DNA from: Gracilimonas sediminicola | Lineage (GTDB): Bacteria > Bacteroidota > Rhodothermia > Balneolales > Balneolaceae | Length of the DNA: 64,000 bases | Assembly: GCF_024320785.1 (NCBI RefSeq) | Contig: NZ_JANDBC010000002.1 | Coordinates: 248,001-312,000 of the forward strand | Direction: 5' to 3' | Shown: one piece after another, positions 1 to 9,480 of the stretch | How positions within the stretch are numbered: the stretch's first letter is position 1 | Layout: every line of letters begins with the position of its first letter | The notes under the pieces: model-generated | The model's database searches: none | Seen by the model: only the letters and a program-made list of their open reading frames with translations | What the model was told of the DNA's origin: nothing | Translations under genes and position numbers: made by a program

Positions 1-2
1 TT

Positions 3-596
3 TTATTTCTAACAACCGCACAATTTAGTTGTTCAGACAATCCAGCTGATTCTTCCGAGAATGAATTTTATACAAAAACCATTGAAAGAATTGCTGAGAA
101 TGAATTTGAAGAAGAACTTATTGAAAAAGCGGAAACAGAATACCCTCCCCGAGATAGTGTATTAGCCGCTGTTTCTCCCTGGCAACAAGAGTTGGTTCCT
201 GAAACAGAGTATTGGTGGTATTCAAGATATGAGGGTGTGTATTTACCCTTTGCCTTAACTATTGATGCAATTGAATACTATGAAAGTTTTATTGATTCCC
301 TTGCTGCTGAAGAACAAGACGATTATTATAAAACAGCAGAATTAGAATATGAAGCCAAAGTTAGTTTTCATGATTCTTTTAAGATTTATGAACAAGGATA
401 TACGAATCCAACACCTGACCAATTACTTGGTTCTTTTGAGGAAGTCTATGTTGTGGAAATGACTTTGGGATTTCGTTTTGAATGTTTTGTTCATTGTCTA
501 TTGGGTGCCAGTAAAAGTCGAGTTGCTGTATTCAATAAAGAAGGAAATCTGCTTGAAATATTTCATGATGGTGCGACCCCACAAATTGTAGCATAA
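3..596 (+). CDS. Lipoprotein of unknown function, 5' end cut by window edge
   Basis: The open frame runs in from the left edge, so the true start is outside the window. The first residues read as the end of a lipoprotein signal (LFLTTAQFSC), with Cys at about residue 10 of the visible part as the likely lipidated residue. An acidic, Ser/Glu-rich linker and a roughly 150-residue domain rich in aromatic residues follow. An internal TTG at 192 gives a shorter frame, but the coding signal clearly continues upstream of it. I do not recognise the family. Location at the inner or outer membrane facing the periplasm is inferred from the lipobox only. Confidence 0.6.
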   Translation, partial: LFLTTAQFSCSDNPADSSENEFYTKTIERIAENEFEEELIEKAETEYPPRDSVLAAVSPWQQELVPETEYWWYSRYEGVYLPFALTIDAIEYYESFIDSLAAEEQDDYYKTAELEYEAKVSFHDSFKIYEQGYTNPTPDQLLGSFEEVYVVEMTLGFRFECFVHCLLGASKSRVAVFNKEGNLLEIFHDGATPQIVA

Positions 597-788
597 ATTC
601 CAAAATACATTAGCATATATCGAAGGCGTTTTAAATCGGGACGGGGTGTGATAGAAACTGGAACTTAGCAGAGAGATTCAAAAAATTAAAAGCGTTTCCA
701 ACCTCCTTTCCCTCCTAAACCGTTTTTATAATTGCCCATCACTTCGCATCTTTGAGTAATACATACTCACTCAACTCAACATCTTCTT

Positions 789-1280
789 ATGTCTGCAAAG
801 CAATTACATCCATCCATTGCGGATAGTGTTCAGCCCATGAAACCCAAAAAGAATATTGCGCTGATTGCCCACGATCACCGTAAAGCGGATTTACTGGACT
901 GGGCCGAATACAACCGCGATCACCTTTCCGAACATAACCTGTTTGGTACCGGAACTACCGGTTCACTGGTCTCTGATAAATTAGACCTGCCGGTTTTTAC
1001 TTTTAAAAGTGGCCCTCTCGGGGGCGACCTTCAGATTGGTACTGCTATCGTTCAGAATGAAATTGATGTCATGATCTTTTTCTGGGACCCGCTGCAGGCC
1101 CAACCGCACGATGTGGATGTAAAGGCCCTCCAGCGTATCAGTATTGTGTATAACATCCCGATGGCCTGTAACCGGTCTTCGGCCGACTTCCTTATCACTT
1201 CACCCCTAATGAAAACGAAATACGATCGATTTATCGTTGACTACAGTCAGCGATTCAAAAAAGATTATCATGCCGAATAA
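789..1280 (+). CDS. mgsA: Methylglyoxal synthase
   Basis: This 163-residue cytoplasmic enzyme converts dihydroxyacetone phosphate to methylglyoxal and phosphate, a bypass of lower glycolysis when phosphate is short. The family landmarks are all present: AHDH at 27-30 (phosphate-binding His28), GTGTTG at 53-58, SGPLGGD with the catalytic Asp at 80, FFWDPL at 97-102, and PHDVDVKAL at 106-114 with His107 and Asp110. It is slightly longer at the N terminus than the E. coli enzyme (152 residues); the extra 10-15 residues precede the conserved [10 protein letters not shown]. The last 11 bases overlap the start of the next gene, which suggests translational coupling. Confidence 0.95.
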   Translation: MSAKQLHPSIADSVQPMKPKKNIALIAHDHRKADLLDWAEYNRDHLSEHNLFGTGTTGSLVSDKLDLPVFTFKSGPLGGDLQIGTAIVQNEIDVMIFFWDPLQAQPHDVDVKALQRISIVYNIPMACNRSSADFLITSPLMKTKYDRFIVDYSQRFKKDYHAE

Positions 1281-3300
1281 ACTCAAAGACGAGAAAAGCC
1301 CGTACCTTAAACAACATGCTGACAATCCTGTGGATTGGTATCCCTGGGGTGAGGAAGCCTTCCAAAAAGCCAAAGAAGAGAATAAGCCCGTCTTTCTTTC
1401 CATCGGGTATGCCACCTGCCACTGGTGCCACGTAATGGCTCACGAGAGTTTTGAAGACCCGGACATTGCCGAGCTCATGAACGAGGCGTTCATCAATGTG
1501 AAAGTGGACCGGGAAGAACGGCCGGATATTGACAGCACCTATATGACGGTGTGCCAGATGCTTACCGGACAAGGCGGCTGGCCTTTGACTATTATTATGA
1601 CGCCGGATAAAGAACCGTTTTTTGCCGGCACCTACATCCCAAAAGAAGCACGGTACGACAGAATTGGCCTCCGACAGCTTATTCCCGGAGTGAAGGGTAT
1701 GTGGAAGAACGAGCCCAAAAGAGTGGAGAAAGCCACGGCTAAAATCCGGGAAGGATTTACCCGATCTCAGGAGTTTGAAAGTGGAAAATTCCCCGGAACC
1801 GAAGCTGCCGACTTTGCGGCCGAGCAGTTAGCCCAACGATATGATGGCGAACATGGCGGCTTTGGATCGGCCCCGAAATTTCCCAGTCCCCACAACCTGA
1901 TGTTTATGCTTCGGCAGTGGAAGCTGACCGGAAAAGACCGGTTCCTGGATATGGTAACGGATACACTGGAGAAAATGCGCCTGGGCGGAATCTGGGATCA
2001 TATCGGTTTTGGCTTCCACCGTTACTCCACCGATCAGAAATGGCTGCTCCCCCACTTTGAGAAAATGCTGTACGATCAGGCACTTCTGATGATGGCTTAT
2101 ACGGAAGGGTGGCAAGCCACTCAAAACCCGCTTTTCAAACAAACGGTTTATGAGATTGCCGAATACGTGGAACGCGACTTGCTCCATCCCAAAGGCGGGT
2201 TTTACTCCGCCGAAGATGCCGACAGTGAAGGTGAAGAAGGGAAATTTTATGTGTGGGAAAAAAGTGAAATCGAATCCCTGCTTTCTGATGACGCCTCGCT
2301 GTTTACTGACCTTTTCAATATCACCGAAGAAGGAAACTTTGAGGATGAAGCCACCAGACAGCAAACCGGCAAGAATATCCCTCACCTGAATGCAGTACTA
2401 ACTGCTGAACAGCTTTCCTGGTTTGAAGAAATAAGAACCACGCTTTTTGAGCAGCGGGATGAACGGGTACATCCCCTGCTGGATGATAAAATCCTTACTG
2501 ACTGGAATGGGCTAATGATAGCCGCTTTGGCAAAGGCCGGTTTCGCTTTTGGTGAAGAACGATTTACCCGCCTCGCCGAAAATGCCTTTCAGTTCATCAA
2601 AGAAAATCTTAAAGAAAGTGACAAACTGCTGCATCGTTACAATGACGGCGACGCCGCTATTGATGCTATGGGCGATGATTACGCCTTTCTGACCTGGGGG
2701 CTGATTGAGCTGTACGAATCTACCGGAAGGCCGGAATACCTCAAAAAAGCCGTGCAGCTGAATGATCAATTCATTGAGCAGTTCTGGGATGAGGACAAAG
2801 GCGGATTCTATTTTAGCATTGCGGATGAGGACCAGGTTTATGGGCGCCAGAAACAAATTTTCGATGGTGCTATGCCTTCCTCTAACTCAGTAGCCATGAC
2901 GAACCTGATCCGTTTAAGCAGGCTTACCGGAAACACTACGCTGGAAGATTATGCAGATAAGATCGGCCGGACTTTCTCTGCTGATTTAATCCGATCGGGC
3001 GCAAGTATTTGTCACAGCATGCAGGCCATTCAGTTCTTACATGCAGAAGCAAAAGAGATAACACTGCGTGGCGAGTTTTCAGAATTACAGGAAGTATTTG
3101 AGCTGCTCAGAAACCGGTTCACCCCTTTCAAAGTACTGCATTGGATTACTGATGAGCATCAGGAATCGGTGGCTGAAATTGCGGACTATGTGGCTGCCCA
3201 AAAAAGACTGGATGATGAGCCTACGTTATATATATGCAGGAATTTCGCCTGCGATCAACCCATTAATAATCCGAAAAAAATGAAGAAAGCTTTGGGTTAA
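1270..3300 (+). CDS. YyaL/SPATA20-family thioredoxin-fold protein (DUF255)
   Basis: This 676-residue protein has an N-terminal thioredoxin-like DUF255 domain (about 1-165) with the family hallmark [14 protein letters not shown] (Cys50, Cys53), followed by an (alpha/alpha)6-barrel region resembling N-acylglucosamine 2-epimerase/glycosidase folds (about 190-600). Landmarks in the second part are [33 protein letters not shown] and [11 protein letters not shown]. The family is widespread but its reaction is not established. I chose the ATG at 1270 because the conserved N terminus ([20 protein letters not shown]) begins there; a TTG 33 bases upstream would add a non-conserved stretch. It overlaps the end of mgsA. 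Confidence 0.92.
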   Translation: MPNKLKDEKSPYLKQHADNPVDWYPWGEEAFQKAKEENKPVFLSIGYATCHWCHVMAHESFEDPDIAELMNEAFINVKVDREERPDIDSTYMTVCQMLTGQGGWPLTIIMTPDKEPFFAGTYIPKEARYDRIGLRQLIPGVKGMWKNEPKRVEKATAKIREGFTRSQEFESGKFPGTEAADFAAEQLAQRYDGEHGGFGSAPKFPSPHNLMFMLRQWKLTGKDRFLDMVTDTLEKMRLGGIWDHIGFGFHRYSTDQKWLLPHFEKMLYDQALLMMAYTEGWQATQNPLFKQTVYEIAEYVERDLLHPKGGFYSAEDADSEGEEGKFYVWEKSEIESLLSDDASLFTDLFNITEEGNFEDEATRQQTGKNIPHLNAVLTAEQLSWFEEIRTTLFEQRDERVHPLLDDKILTDWNGLMIAALAKAGFAFGEERFTRLAENAFQFIKENLKESDKLLHRYNDGDAAIDAMGDDYAFLTWGLIELYESTGRPEYLKKAVQLNDQFIEQFWDEDKGGFYFSIADEDQVYGRQKQIFDGAMPSSNSVAMTNLIRLSRLTGNTTLEDYADKIGRTFSADLIRSGASICHSMQAIQFLHAEAKEITLRGEFSELQEVFELLRNRFTPFKVLHWITDEHQESVAEIADYVAAQKRLDDEPTLYICRNFACDQPINNPKKMKKALG

Positions 3301-3391
3301 TGATCAGTTTTTCCTTTTATTTACGTCATAATTTTATCAGGATGTCAATCCAATGTTGAACGGCCTGCGTATATAATCACATCAGACATTT

Positions 3392-4009
3392 ATGCTATTT
3401 TTTATTTTATCTACGATTGGTAAAGTCCTGACAAAGGACGAGGAAAGGGACCGGGACATTATGGCTCGCATTAAGGCGCGGGACGCTTCTGCCCTCTCCG
3501 AATTGTATGATCAATATAACAGACTGTTGTTTGGCCTGATTCTATCCATCCTCAAAAAAAGAGAGGAAGCGGAAGATACGCTTCAGGAAGTGTTTACACA
3601 GATCTGGGAAAAAGCTGAACAGTTTGATTTGGAACGAGGAACTGTGTACACCTGGATTGTTTCCTTAACCCGAAATAAATCGATTGACCGGTTACGGTCC
3701 AAGGTTTATAAGGAACAGAAGAAACAATCAACCAGCCTGGATAATGAGGACGTTTTTTATCCGCTGTATTCAGATGAAACAGATCCGTTGGAAAACACCA
3801 TATTAACCGATCGCGCAAAAAAATTGCGGGATGCGTTGGACCAAATATCTGACAAACAAAGGAAGGTATTACAAGTGGCTTATTTTAACGGGATGAGCCA
3901 AAGTGAAATCGCAGACGAATACGACATCCCTCTCGGCACTGTTAAAACACGAATGAGAGACGGTATGATAAAATTAAGAGAGCTTTTAGCGAAGGAAATA
4001 GAATTATGA
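3392..4009 (+). CDS. ECF sigma factor (SigK/group 19-like)
   Basis: This is a 205-residue extracytoplasmic-function sigma-70 factor that redirects RNA polymerase to a stress regulon. Region 2 lies at about 38-105 (ALSELYDQYNRLLFGLILSI, then EEAEDTLQEVFTQIWEKA and WIVSLTRNKSIDRLRSK). Region 4 is at about 145-200, with the helix-turn-helix GMSQSEIADEYDIPLGTVKTRMRDG. The first 20 or so residues before KDEERDRDIMARIKARD are not typical, so translation may start further in. It overlaps its putative anti-sigma factor by 4 bases (ATGA), the usual arrangement for a sigma/anti-sigma pair. Target promoters are not identified; the CHRD gene downstream is a reasonable guess. Confidence 0.93.
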   Translation: MLFFILSTIGKVLTKDEERDRDIMARIKARDASALSELYDQYNRLLFGLILSILKKREEAEDTLQEVFTQIWEKAEQFDLERGTVYTWIVSLTRNKSIDRLRSKVYKEQKKQSTSLDNEDVFYPLYSDETDPLENTILTDRAKKLRDALDQISDKQRKVLQVAYFNGMSQSEIADEYDIPLGTVKTRMRDGMIKLRELLAKEIEL

Positions 4010-4812
4010 GCAACGACAATAACAGATTTACCGAGCTTTGTACGGGGCACGTGCTCAATGCGTTGAGCGATAGTGAAGAAAAGGAATTTCAGCGCTTGTT
4101 GGCTGAAGCCGATGAAGCCCAACTTACCCTTTATGATGAATTAAAAGCAGTAGCTGCCGAAATGGCTACGCTTGCCCCGGCTGAGCAGCCTTCCCTCTCC
4201 GTAAAAGAGAGCATTATGCAAATGGCAACCGGAGTGGCTGACAATCAATCGTCAAAGAGAACACAAGCCCCTGTCCATATTATGAGATGGTACCGGGCAG
4301 CTGTAGCAGCTTCCTTCATCTTTATCTTTACGTCTATTGGATTGTTGTTTTACTCGCAATCTCTGGAAGAAGACATGCGGGGCCAGTCTCAAACTATAGC
4401 TCAGCAAGAAACTACTATAGAGTTACTTGAAAGCGAAGTACAGCGGAAAGAAGAGCTGCTTACTATCCTTGAAGCCCGCGAAGTGGACCTCGTAATGATG
4501 GCCGGCATGGAAAACACCAACCCAAATGGTTATGGAAAAGTAGTTTGGGATAAACAAGGCGGCCGTGCCCTGCTTCAGGTAGCCAACATGCCGGTGGTTC
4601 CCAGCGATAAGGATTATCAGCTATGGTTTATCGTGAACGGCCAGCCTATCAGTGCCGGAGTATTTGCGGTTGATGACCCGCAACGGGATAACTTCTTCAA
4701 GATCGAGCAGCTGCAAAGCGATGCCCGAGAAGGTGCCTTTGCCATTACCATGGAACCTAAAGGTGGTGTACCACAGCCTACCGGCGATATGTACCTGCTT
4801 GGCAATATGTAA
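4006..4812 (+). CDS. RskA-like anti-sigma factor
   Basis: This 268-residue single-pass membrane protein is the likely inhibitor of the sigma factor encoded just upstream. The N-terminal cytoplasmic part (1-95) contains the anti-sigma signature GHVLNALSDSEEKEFQRLLAE. A membrane helix follows at about 103-121 (AAVAASFIFIFTSIGLLFY), then a coiled-coil stretch (about 125-160, Gln/Glu-rich). The extracytoplasmic RskA C-terminal domain (about 170-268) carries GYGKVVWDKQGGRALLQVAN, YQLWFIVNGQPISAGVF and the terminal FAITMEPKGGVPQPTGDMYL. The 4-base overlap with the sigma gene supports coexpression. In related systems, release of the sigma factor follows regulated proteolysis; nothing here shows the protease. 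Confidence 0.9.
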   Translation: MSNDNNRFTELCTGHVLNALSDSEEKEFQRLLAEADEAQLTLYDELKAVAAEMATLAPAEQPSLSVKESIMQMATGVADNQSSKRTQAPVHIMRWYRAAVAASFIFIFTSIGLLFYSQSLEEDMRGQSQTIAQQETTIELLESEVQRKEELLTILEAREVDLVMMAGMENTNPNGYGKVVWDKQGGRALLQVANMPVVPSDKDYQLWFIVNGQPISAGVFAVDDPQRDNFFKIEQLQSDAREGAFAITMEPKGGVPQPTGDMYLLGNM

Positions 4813-4843
4813 TCCACCACAGCATATTAGAATAATTTTATCC

Positions 4844-4869
4844 GCGGATAAATCCGAAACATTATCCGC
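4844..4869. other. Small inverted repeat after the anti-sigma gene
   Basis: A 7-bp perfect inverted repeat (gcggata ... tatccgc) with a 12-base spacer lies 32 bases past the anti-sigma stop codon. It has no strong U-tract, so it could be a weak terminator or a binding site. It sits upstream of the CHRD gene. Confidence 0.3.
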
Positions 4870-4985
4870 TTACACTTCTTTGATTTAGTACAAAACAATC
4901 TGTGCGGCGATTTATCTCGTACAGATTAGTCAAGAGACCGAATATCCTTATGGGTATTTCTTAATTCTAATAAAAACTAAATCAA

Positions 4986-7271
4986 ATGAAGACGCTAAAA
5001 CAGTTACCATCTTTTTTAACTGCTTTGTGTTTACTGATGTTTGGATTTACCTCCTTCTCAAACGCACAAACAGTATTTGAAGCACAACTAAGCGGAAGTA
5101 ACGAAGCCACCCCTATTACTTCCACGGCCAGCGGTTCTGTAACCGCAACGCTGAACGGGAATGAACTGGTTGTAGAAGGCTCGTTCGATAACCTGAGCAG
5201 TGCCATAGCAACCGAAATTGCCGGTGGAGCTCATATCCATACCGGAATGGCGGGAGAAAGCGGCGCAGTACTTTTCCCACTAACTATAAACGCTGACGGA
5301 GACAGCCAGGGCGGAGCTTTTGTAGGTTCTGAAAACACCTTTACATTGACTTCCGGACAGGTTGATACCCTGATGATGCGTGGATTGTACATCAACATTC
5401 ACTCCGAGAATTATGCCGCCGGAGAACTACGCGGACAACTTGTACCCGAAGCCGATGCTTACTATCGGTCTAATCTCTCCGGTGCTTTTGAAGTACCGGC
5501 TGCCAAAACTATGGCCAGCGGTTCCTTAGTATTTGAACTGGTTGAAGATTCTTTATTCGTATCCGGTTCTTTCTCCGACCTTGAAGGAGATTTTGATGCT
5601 ACTGTTGCCGGAGGTTCTCACCTTCACATTGCCCCCGCAGGGTCTAATGGCAGCATTGCTCTTACACTGGATGCAGAGTTAGCCACGGATAATCGTTCCG
5701 GTGTTTACCTGGCTTCCGACAACCGGTTTGAACTTACCGCTAAGCAAAAAACAGCACTGATGAACCGTAGTTTCTACACCAACATCCATACCACAGCGTA
5801 TGCAGGTGGAGAATTACGCGGTCAAGTAGTTCCGGTTGCTTCCACTACCTTTTTTGCACAGCTTTCAGGAAGTGCGGAGGTTCCATCAGCTACTACTGAT
5901 GCTGCCGGATCTGCCGTATTGGAAGTACATAACGATACGCTAATTGTAACCGGTTCTTTTGCCGGATTGGAATCCTCCTTTAATGCACAAGTGGGATCTC
6001 ATCTTCATGTAGGCCATGCCGGAGAAAATGGCGGCGTAGCCATCACCCTGGATGCGGACGTAAATACAGAACTTACGGCAGCTACCTATTCTGCAACGAA
6101 CAACGAATACACTTTGACTGCTGAGCAGAAAACAGCTTTATTTGCACGCAATATGTATGTAAATGTGCATAGCGTTGAGAATCCTGCCGGAGAAATCCGC
6201 GGACAAGTGATGGGAGATGCAGCTGCATACTTTCATACCAATCTGTCCGGCGTACATGAAGTTCAGCCTATTATGAGTGATGCTTTCGGCGCTGCCGCTG
6301 TAGAGTACATGAGCAATGGCAACATCATGGTTAGTGGTGGATTTGAAGGATTAAGCAGCTCAGCTATTGAAATTGCCGGTACCAGTGGTCACTTACACTC
6401 AGGCAGTGTTGACGCCAACGGTGGAGTAGCTTTTGGATTGGATATTACCCTGAGTGAAAATGATACCGCAGGAACCATAATTCCCTCCGACAACATGTTT
6501 TCGTTGTCTTCCGAGCAACAAACCACACTTTTTGAAGAAGGCATATACGTAAATGTACACTCCGAAAATTTCAATGGTGGAGAGTTAAGAGGACAAGTTC
6601 TGTTTTCTTCCAACTTCACTCCATCGGCTCCGATGCTTACCGGACCCGCGGATGATGTAACGCTTTCTCTTGATGGTGAAGCATCCACCGCTTTTGAAGC
6701 CACCTGGGAAGCTGCTACCGATAGTAACGGAAATGAGCTGGCTTACATCTGGCAGCTATCTACGGATGCGGCATTCAGCAATGTTGTTGTAAACGCCAAT
6801 GTTGGTGCTTCTACAACTTTTGAAACCACATTCGGCGCTCTGGATACGCTTCTTGCCGATCTTGGAATTGATGTAGGTGCTTCAACAACCGTGTACCACC
6901 GCGTGATTGCCACCGATGGCAGCGACGAAGCGACCAGTGAACCACGTTCTGCAAATGTTGAACGAGGAACGGTAACGTCCAATGAAGATACATTCTCCGG
7001 AACCCCCGAGCAGTTTGAACTGGGACAAAACTACCCGAATCCGTTCAACCCAACTACAAGCATTAACTTCTCCCTTGCTGAAGCAGGCCAGGCTTCCCTG
7101 ACTGTTTATAACATGCTGGGACAAGAAGTAGCCGTAGTTGCCAATGAACGCTTCACTGCCGGTGAGCATTCCGTGAACTTTGATGCCAGTGCATTAGCAT
7201 CCGGTATTTACATTTACCGCTTACAGGCAAATGGACAGACACTGACCAAGCAAATGACACTTATTAAATAA
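4986..7271 (+). CDS. Secreted four-CHRD-repeat protein with T9SS sorting domain
   Basis: This is a 761-residue exported protein. A signal peptide covers 1-27 (cleavage after SNAQ). Four CHRD (chordin-like) repeats lie at about 29-153, 157-283, 287-408 and 412-540. Each starts FxAxLSGxxEV-like, contains an HxH element (AHIHTG, SHLHIA, SHLHVG, GHLHSG) and ends in a YVNVHSxxxxxGELRGQ motif. A fibronectin-like region follows (about 548-660). The C-terminal T9SS type A sorting domain (about 675-761) includes [13 protein letters not shown] and GIYIYRLQ. CHRD domains have no settled enzymatic role in bacteria. The protein is inferred to be exported across the outer membrane by T9SS and released or anchored. 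It directly follows the sigma/anti-sigma pair. Confidence 0.9.
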   Translation: MKTLKQLPSFLTALCLLMFGFTSFSNAQTVFEAQLSGSNEATPITSTASGSVTATLNGNELVVEGSFDNLSSAIATEIAGGAHIHTGMAGESGAVLFPLTINADGDSQGGAFVGSENTFTLTSGQVDTLMMRGLYINIHSENYAAGELRGQLVPEADAYYRSNLSGAFEVPAAKTMASGSLVFELVEDSLFVSGSFSDLEGDFDATVAGGSHLHIAPAGSNGSIALTLDAELATDNRSGVYLASDNRFELTAKQKTALMNRSFYTNIHTTAYAGGELRGQVVPVASTTFFAQLSGSAEVPSATTDAAGSAVLEVHNDTLIVTGSFAGLESSFNAQVGSHLHVGHAGENGGVAITLDADVNTELTAATYSATNNEYTLTAEQKTALFARNMYVNVHSVENPAGEIRGQVMGDAAAYFHTNLSGVHEVQPIMSDAFGAAAVEYMSNGNIMVSGGFEGLSSSAIEIAGTSGHLHSGSVDANGGVAFGLDITLSENDTAGTIIPSDNMFSLSSEQQTTLFEEGIYVNVHSENFNGGELRGQVLFSSNFTPSAPMLTGPADDVTLSLDGEASTAFEATWEAATDSNGNELAYIWQLSTDAAFSNVVVNANVGASTTFETTFGALDTLLADLGIDVGASTTVYHRVIATDGSDEATSEPRSANVERGTVTSNEDTFSGTPEQFELGQNYPNPFNPTTSINFSLAEAGQASLTVYNMLGQEVAVVANERFTAGEHSVNFDASALASGIYIYRLQANGQTLTKQMTLIK

Positions 7272-7296
7272 GCCCAACAGCTTATACCTCAACAAA

Positions 7297-7328
7297 AAAG
7301 GCGCTGTTCTTAACTGAACAGCGCCTTT
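7297..7328. terminator. Bidirectional rho-independent terminator
   Basis: A 13-bp perfect stem (aaaggcgctgttc / gaacagcgccttt) with a 6-base loop is followed by a T-rich run to about 7339 on the plus strand and preceded by an A-run that serves the minus strand. It lies between the converging CHRD and DUF4412 genes and can end both. Confidence 0.9.
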
Positions 7329-7355
7329 CTTTTTCTCTTTACTTTCGGGGAAAAT

Positions 7356-8114
7356 TTATTCCATCATCATGCTGAAAATGTATTCCTGCAGGCTTATTAG
7401 CTGAACGCCGGATGGAACTTCCACCATGGCTTTGGCAATGCTCGATCGGTTTACATTTTTCACATCCATTACAACCTTACGCTCATCTCCTTCAACCACT
7501 TCAATCATCAGGGGGAAGTTTTTGCCTTTAAAGATCACATCCTGAGACATGCCATTTAGTTCTTTGTCAATGTCTTTCGGCATTCCTTTCCACGGCTCAG
7601 CAAGCATTCCCCAGTTGATGTCGATTCCGGGAGTCAGCCACACGGAAAGGTAGTTTTCAGGGTCATCTGTACTTCTGATGATCAGTTCTGTTGTTTCGTA
7701 CCCCAGAATAGTTTTGGTACGGTCAGTGTACTCATATTCGGCTTCAGGGGTATCCGATGAAGAGCTTTCCGATTCTCCGGACCAGCTGAACAGCATTTCA
7801 ACAAGAGATTCTATTCCGGTTTTAGTTGCCTGCAGGGCTTTATCTTTCTCCGTCATGATGATAAAGTCTTTCATATCATTTCTGATCAGCAATCCGCCGG
7901 CACTTACTTTGCCCATCACTTCCAGGCTTTCCTCTCCTTTAATCATGATGCGATCAGCAGTAGCGTAAAGATTCAGTTCACTCACCTCTTTCTGTCCGTT
8001 GTCCTCCCCATAAAGGTTCATGGTAATATGCCCTTCAAACTGAGCATAAGCAGCTGAGGAGAAAAGAATGGCAAATAAAAATAATGCAGTAACAAATAGT
8101 CGTCTTGTTTTCAT
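7356..8114 (-). CDS. Exported DUF4412-like protein
   Basis: This 252-residue protein has a clear signal peptide (1-24, ending AAYAQ). The mature part looks like the DUF4412 type found in Bacteroidota: an opening FEGHITMNLYG beta strand, a self-contained region with YTDRTKTILGYETTELII, and WLTPGIDINWGMLAEP near the middle. A Ser-rich acidic linker (ESESSSSDTPEAEYEY) lies at about 112-128. It is likely periplasmic or attached to the outer membrane; function unknown. It is transcribed alone, with the terminator 7297-7328 just after its stop. Confidence 0.75.
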   Translation of the reverse strand: MKTRRLFVTALFLFAILFSSAAYAQFEGHITMNLYGEDNGQKEVSELNLYATADRIMIKGEESLEVMGKVSAGGLLIRNDMKDFIIMTEKDKALQATKTGIESLVEMLFSWSGESESSSSDTPEAEYEYTDRTKTILGYETTELIIRSTDDPENYLSVWLTPGIDINWGMLAEPWKGMPKDIDKELNGMSQDVIFKGKNFPLMIEVVEGDERKVVMDVKNVNRSSIAKAMVEVPSGVQLISLQEYIFSMMME

Positions 8115-8184
8115 AGTGATATTTTTTGGTTAGATAGACGGATTGTTAAACGCCTCAGGATAAGAGTTGTTTCGCGGGAATATA

Positions 8185-9315
8185 TCAGGCGGGAATTAAA
8201 TCATCCATGCCTACACTCACTTTTTTGATCCAGCCGCCGGCTACCACATCATCCCCTTCGTAGCACACAATAGCTTGACCGGGAGTGATTGCTTCCCTTC
8301 CGGCCGGAAAGTGAACTTTCATTTCATTGTCGCTGATTTGGGTAAGCTGACCAATCGCACCGTCATCATTGTAGCGGATGGCGCCCGTAATCTCCATGTT
8401 GTCTTCAGGAATTTTGTCATACTTGATCAGATTCATTTCCCCGGCAATAAGCGTAGAGCTTACCAGGTCTTCCTTTTCACCGATGGTAATGGTATTGGTG
8501 GCCGGATCGATGTGCGTAACATACACCGGTTTGCCCATGGCTAAATCCAGCCCACGCCGCTGCCCGATGGTATAAAACGGATAACCTTCATGCTCGCCAA
8601 CGATGTTTCCGTCCTTATCTACAAACTTGCCGCCGGACACCCGCTCTTCGAGTCCATCCACACGGTCTCTGAGGAAGCGACGGTAATCATCATCCGGTAC
8701 AAAGCAGATTTCATACGAATCCGGCTTGTTAGCTACATTCAACAGTCCGTGGTCTTCAGCAATCTGCCGGATTTCAGTTTTGGGATAGTTTCCAAGTGGG
8801 AAAATAGTTCGTGCCAAATGTTTTTGAGCCACTCCCCATAAAGCGTACGACTGATCTTTTTTGGGATCGTGTCCCCGTGAAATTACATAGCGGCCATTTT
8901 CTTCCCGAACTTTAGCATAGTGCCCGGTTGCGATAAAATCACAGCCCAGGTTATCCGCTCTTTTAAGCAAAGCCGCCCATTTAATGTGCGTGTTACAAAG
9001 CACGCATGGGTTTGGTGTTCTCCCACCCAGGTAATCATCCACAAAACGGTCGATAACCCAGTCGCCAAACTCCTCGCGGATATCAACGATAAAATGTTTG
9101 AACCCATGATTCACCGCAATGTGTCGCGCATCATTCATAGACTCCACCGTACAACAGCCGGTTTCTTTGTCAGAATTTCCGCCGCTCCGGTGATAATCCC
9201 AGGTTTTCATGGTGATGCCGATTACTTCATAACCTTGTTCCTGCAACATCACAGCTGCTACAGATGAATCGACTCCGCCACTCATGGCTACTAATACTCT
9301 GCCTTTTTTACTCAT
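8185..9315 (-). CDS. mnmA: tRNA-specific 2-thiouridylase MnmA
   Basis: This 376-residue cytoplasmic enzyme thiolates U34 of Lys, Glu and Gln tRNAs, using ATP and relayed persulfide sulfur. The PP-loop SGGVDSS is at 12-18, with GCCTVESMNDARHIA just after. TPNPCVLCN supplies the first catalytic Cys (104), and SYEICFVPDDDYRRFL the second (204). GQRRGLDLA and the C-terminal beta-barrel (PGQAIVCYEGDDVVAGG) complete the family pattern. I prefer the ATG at 9315 (MSKKGRVLVAMSGG) over a GTG 21 bases upstream because family members start close to the PP-loop. It follows an HNH nuclease gene on the same strand, with a repeat-like palindrome between them. Confidence 0.95.
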   Translation of the reverse strand: MSKKGRVLVAMSGGVDSSVAAVMLQEQGYEVIGITMKTWDYHRSGGNSDKETGCCTVESMNDARHIAVNHGFKHFIVDIREEFGDWVIDRFVDDYLGGRTPNPCVLCNTHIKWAALLKRADNLGCDFIATGHYAKVREENGRYVISRGHDPKKDQSYALWGVAQKHLARTIFPLGNYPKTEIRQIAEDHGLLNVANKPDSYEICFVPDDDYRRFLRDRVDGLEERVSGGKFVDKDGNIVGEHEGYPFYTIGQRRGLDLAMGKPVYVTHIDPATNTITIGEKEDLVSSTLIAGEMNLIKYDKIPEDNMEITGAIRYNDDGAIGQLTQISDNEMKVHFPAGREAITPGQAIVCYEGDDVVAGGWIKKVSVGMDDLIPA

Positions 9316-9395
9316 AGAAAGGAAGTTTAAAAACACTTCTTGACGTTAAATGAACTCTAAAGATAAGGCTTTTTCAGGACGGTTGACAGAGGCCC

Positions 9396-9480
9396 ATGAA
9401 CATTGAACAAGGAATATCGAACATTCAACTTTGAACTTATACGTTCAGTGTTGGGTGTTCTTTGTTCGATGTTTGTTATG
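9396..9480. repeat. Degenerate palindromic intergenic repeat
   Basis: The left half contains repeated gaacattgaac / cgaacattcaac units. The right half reads gttcagtgttgggtgttctttgttcgatgttt-like, which is close to the reverse complement of the left. Together they form an imperfect 35-40 bp hairpin. The right end overlaps the stop codon of the HNH gene (9476-9478). No U-tract marks it as a classic terminator, so it looks more like a dispersed intergenic repeat. Confidence 0.5.

Noticed and set aside
1237-1269. Upstream TTG start for the YyaL-like gene
   Set aside because: It would add 11 residues with no family counterpart; the conserved N terminus begins at the ATG at 1270.
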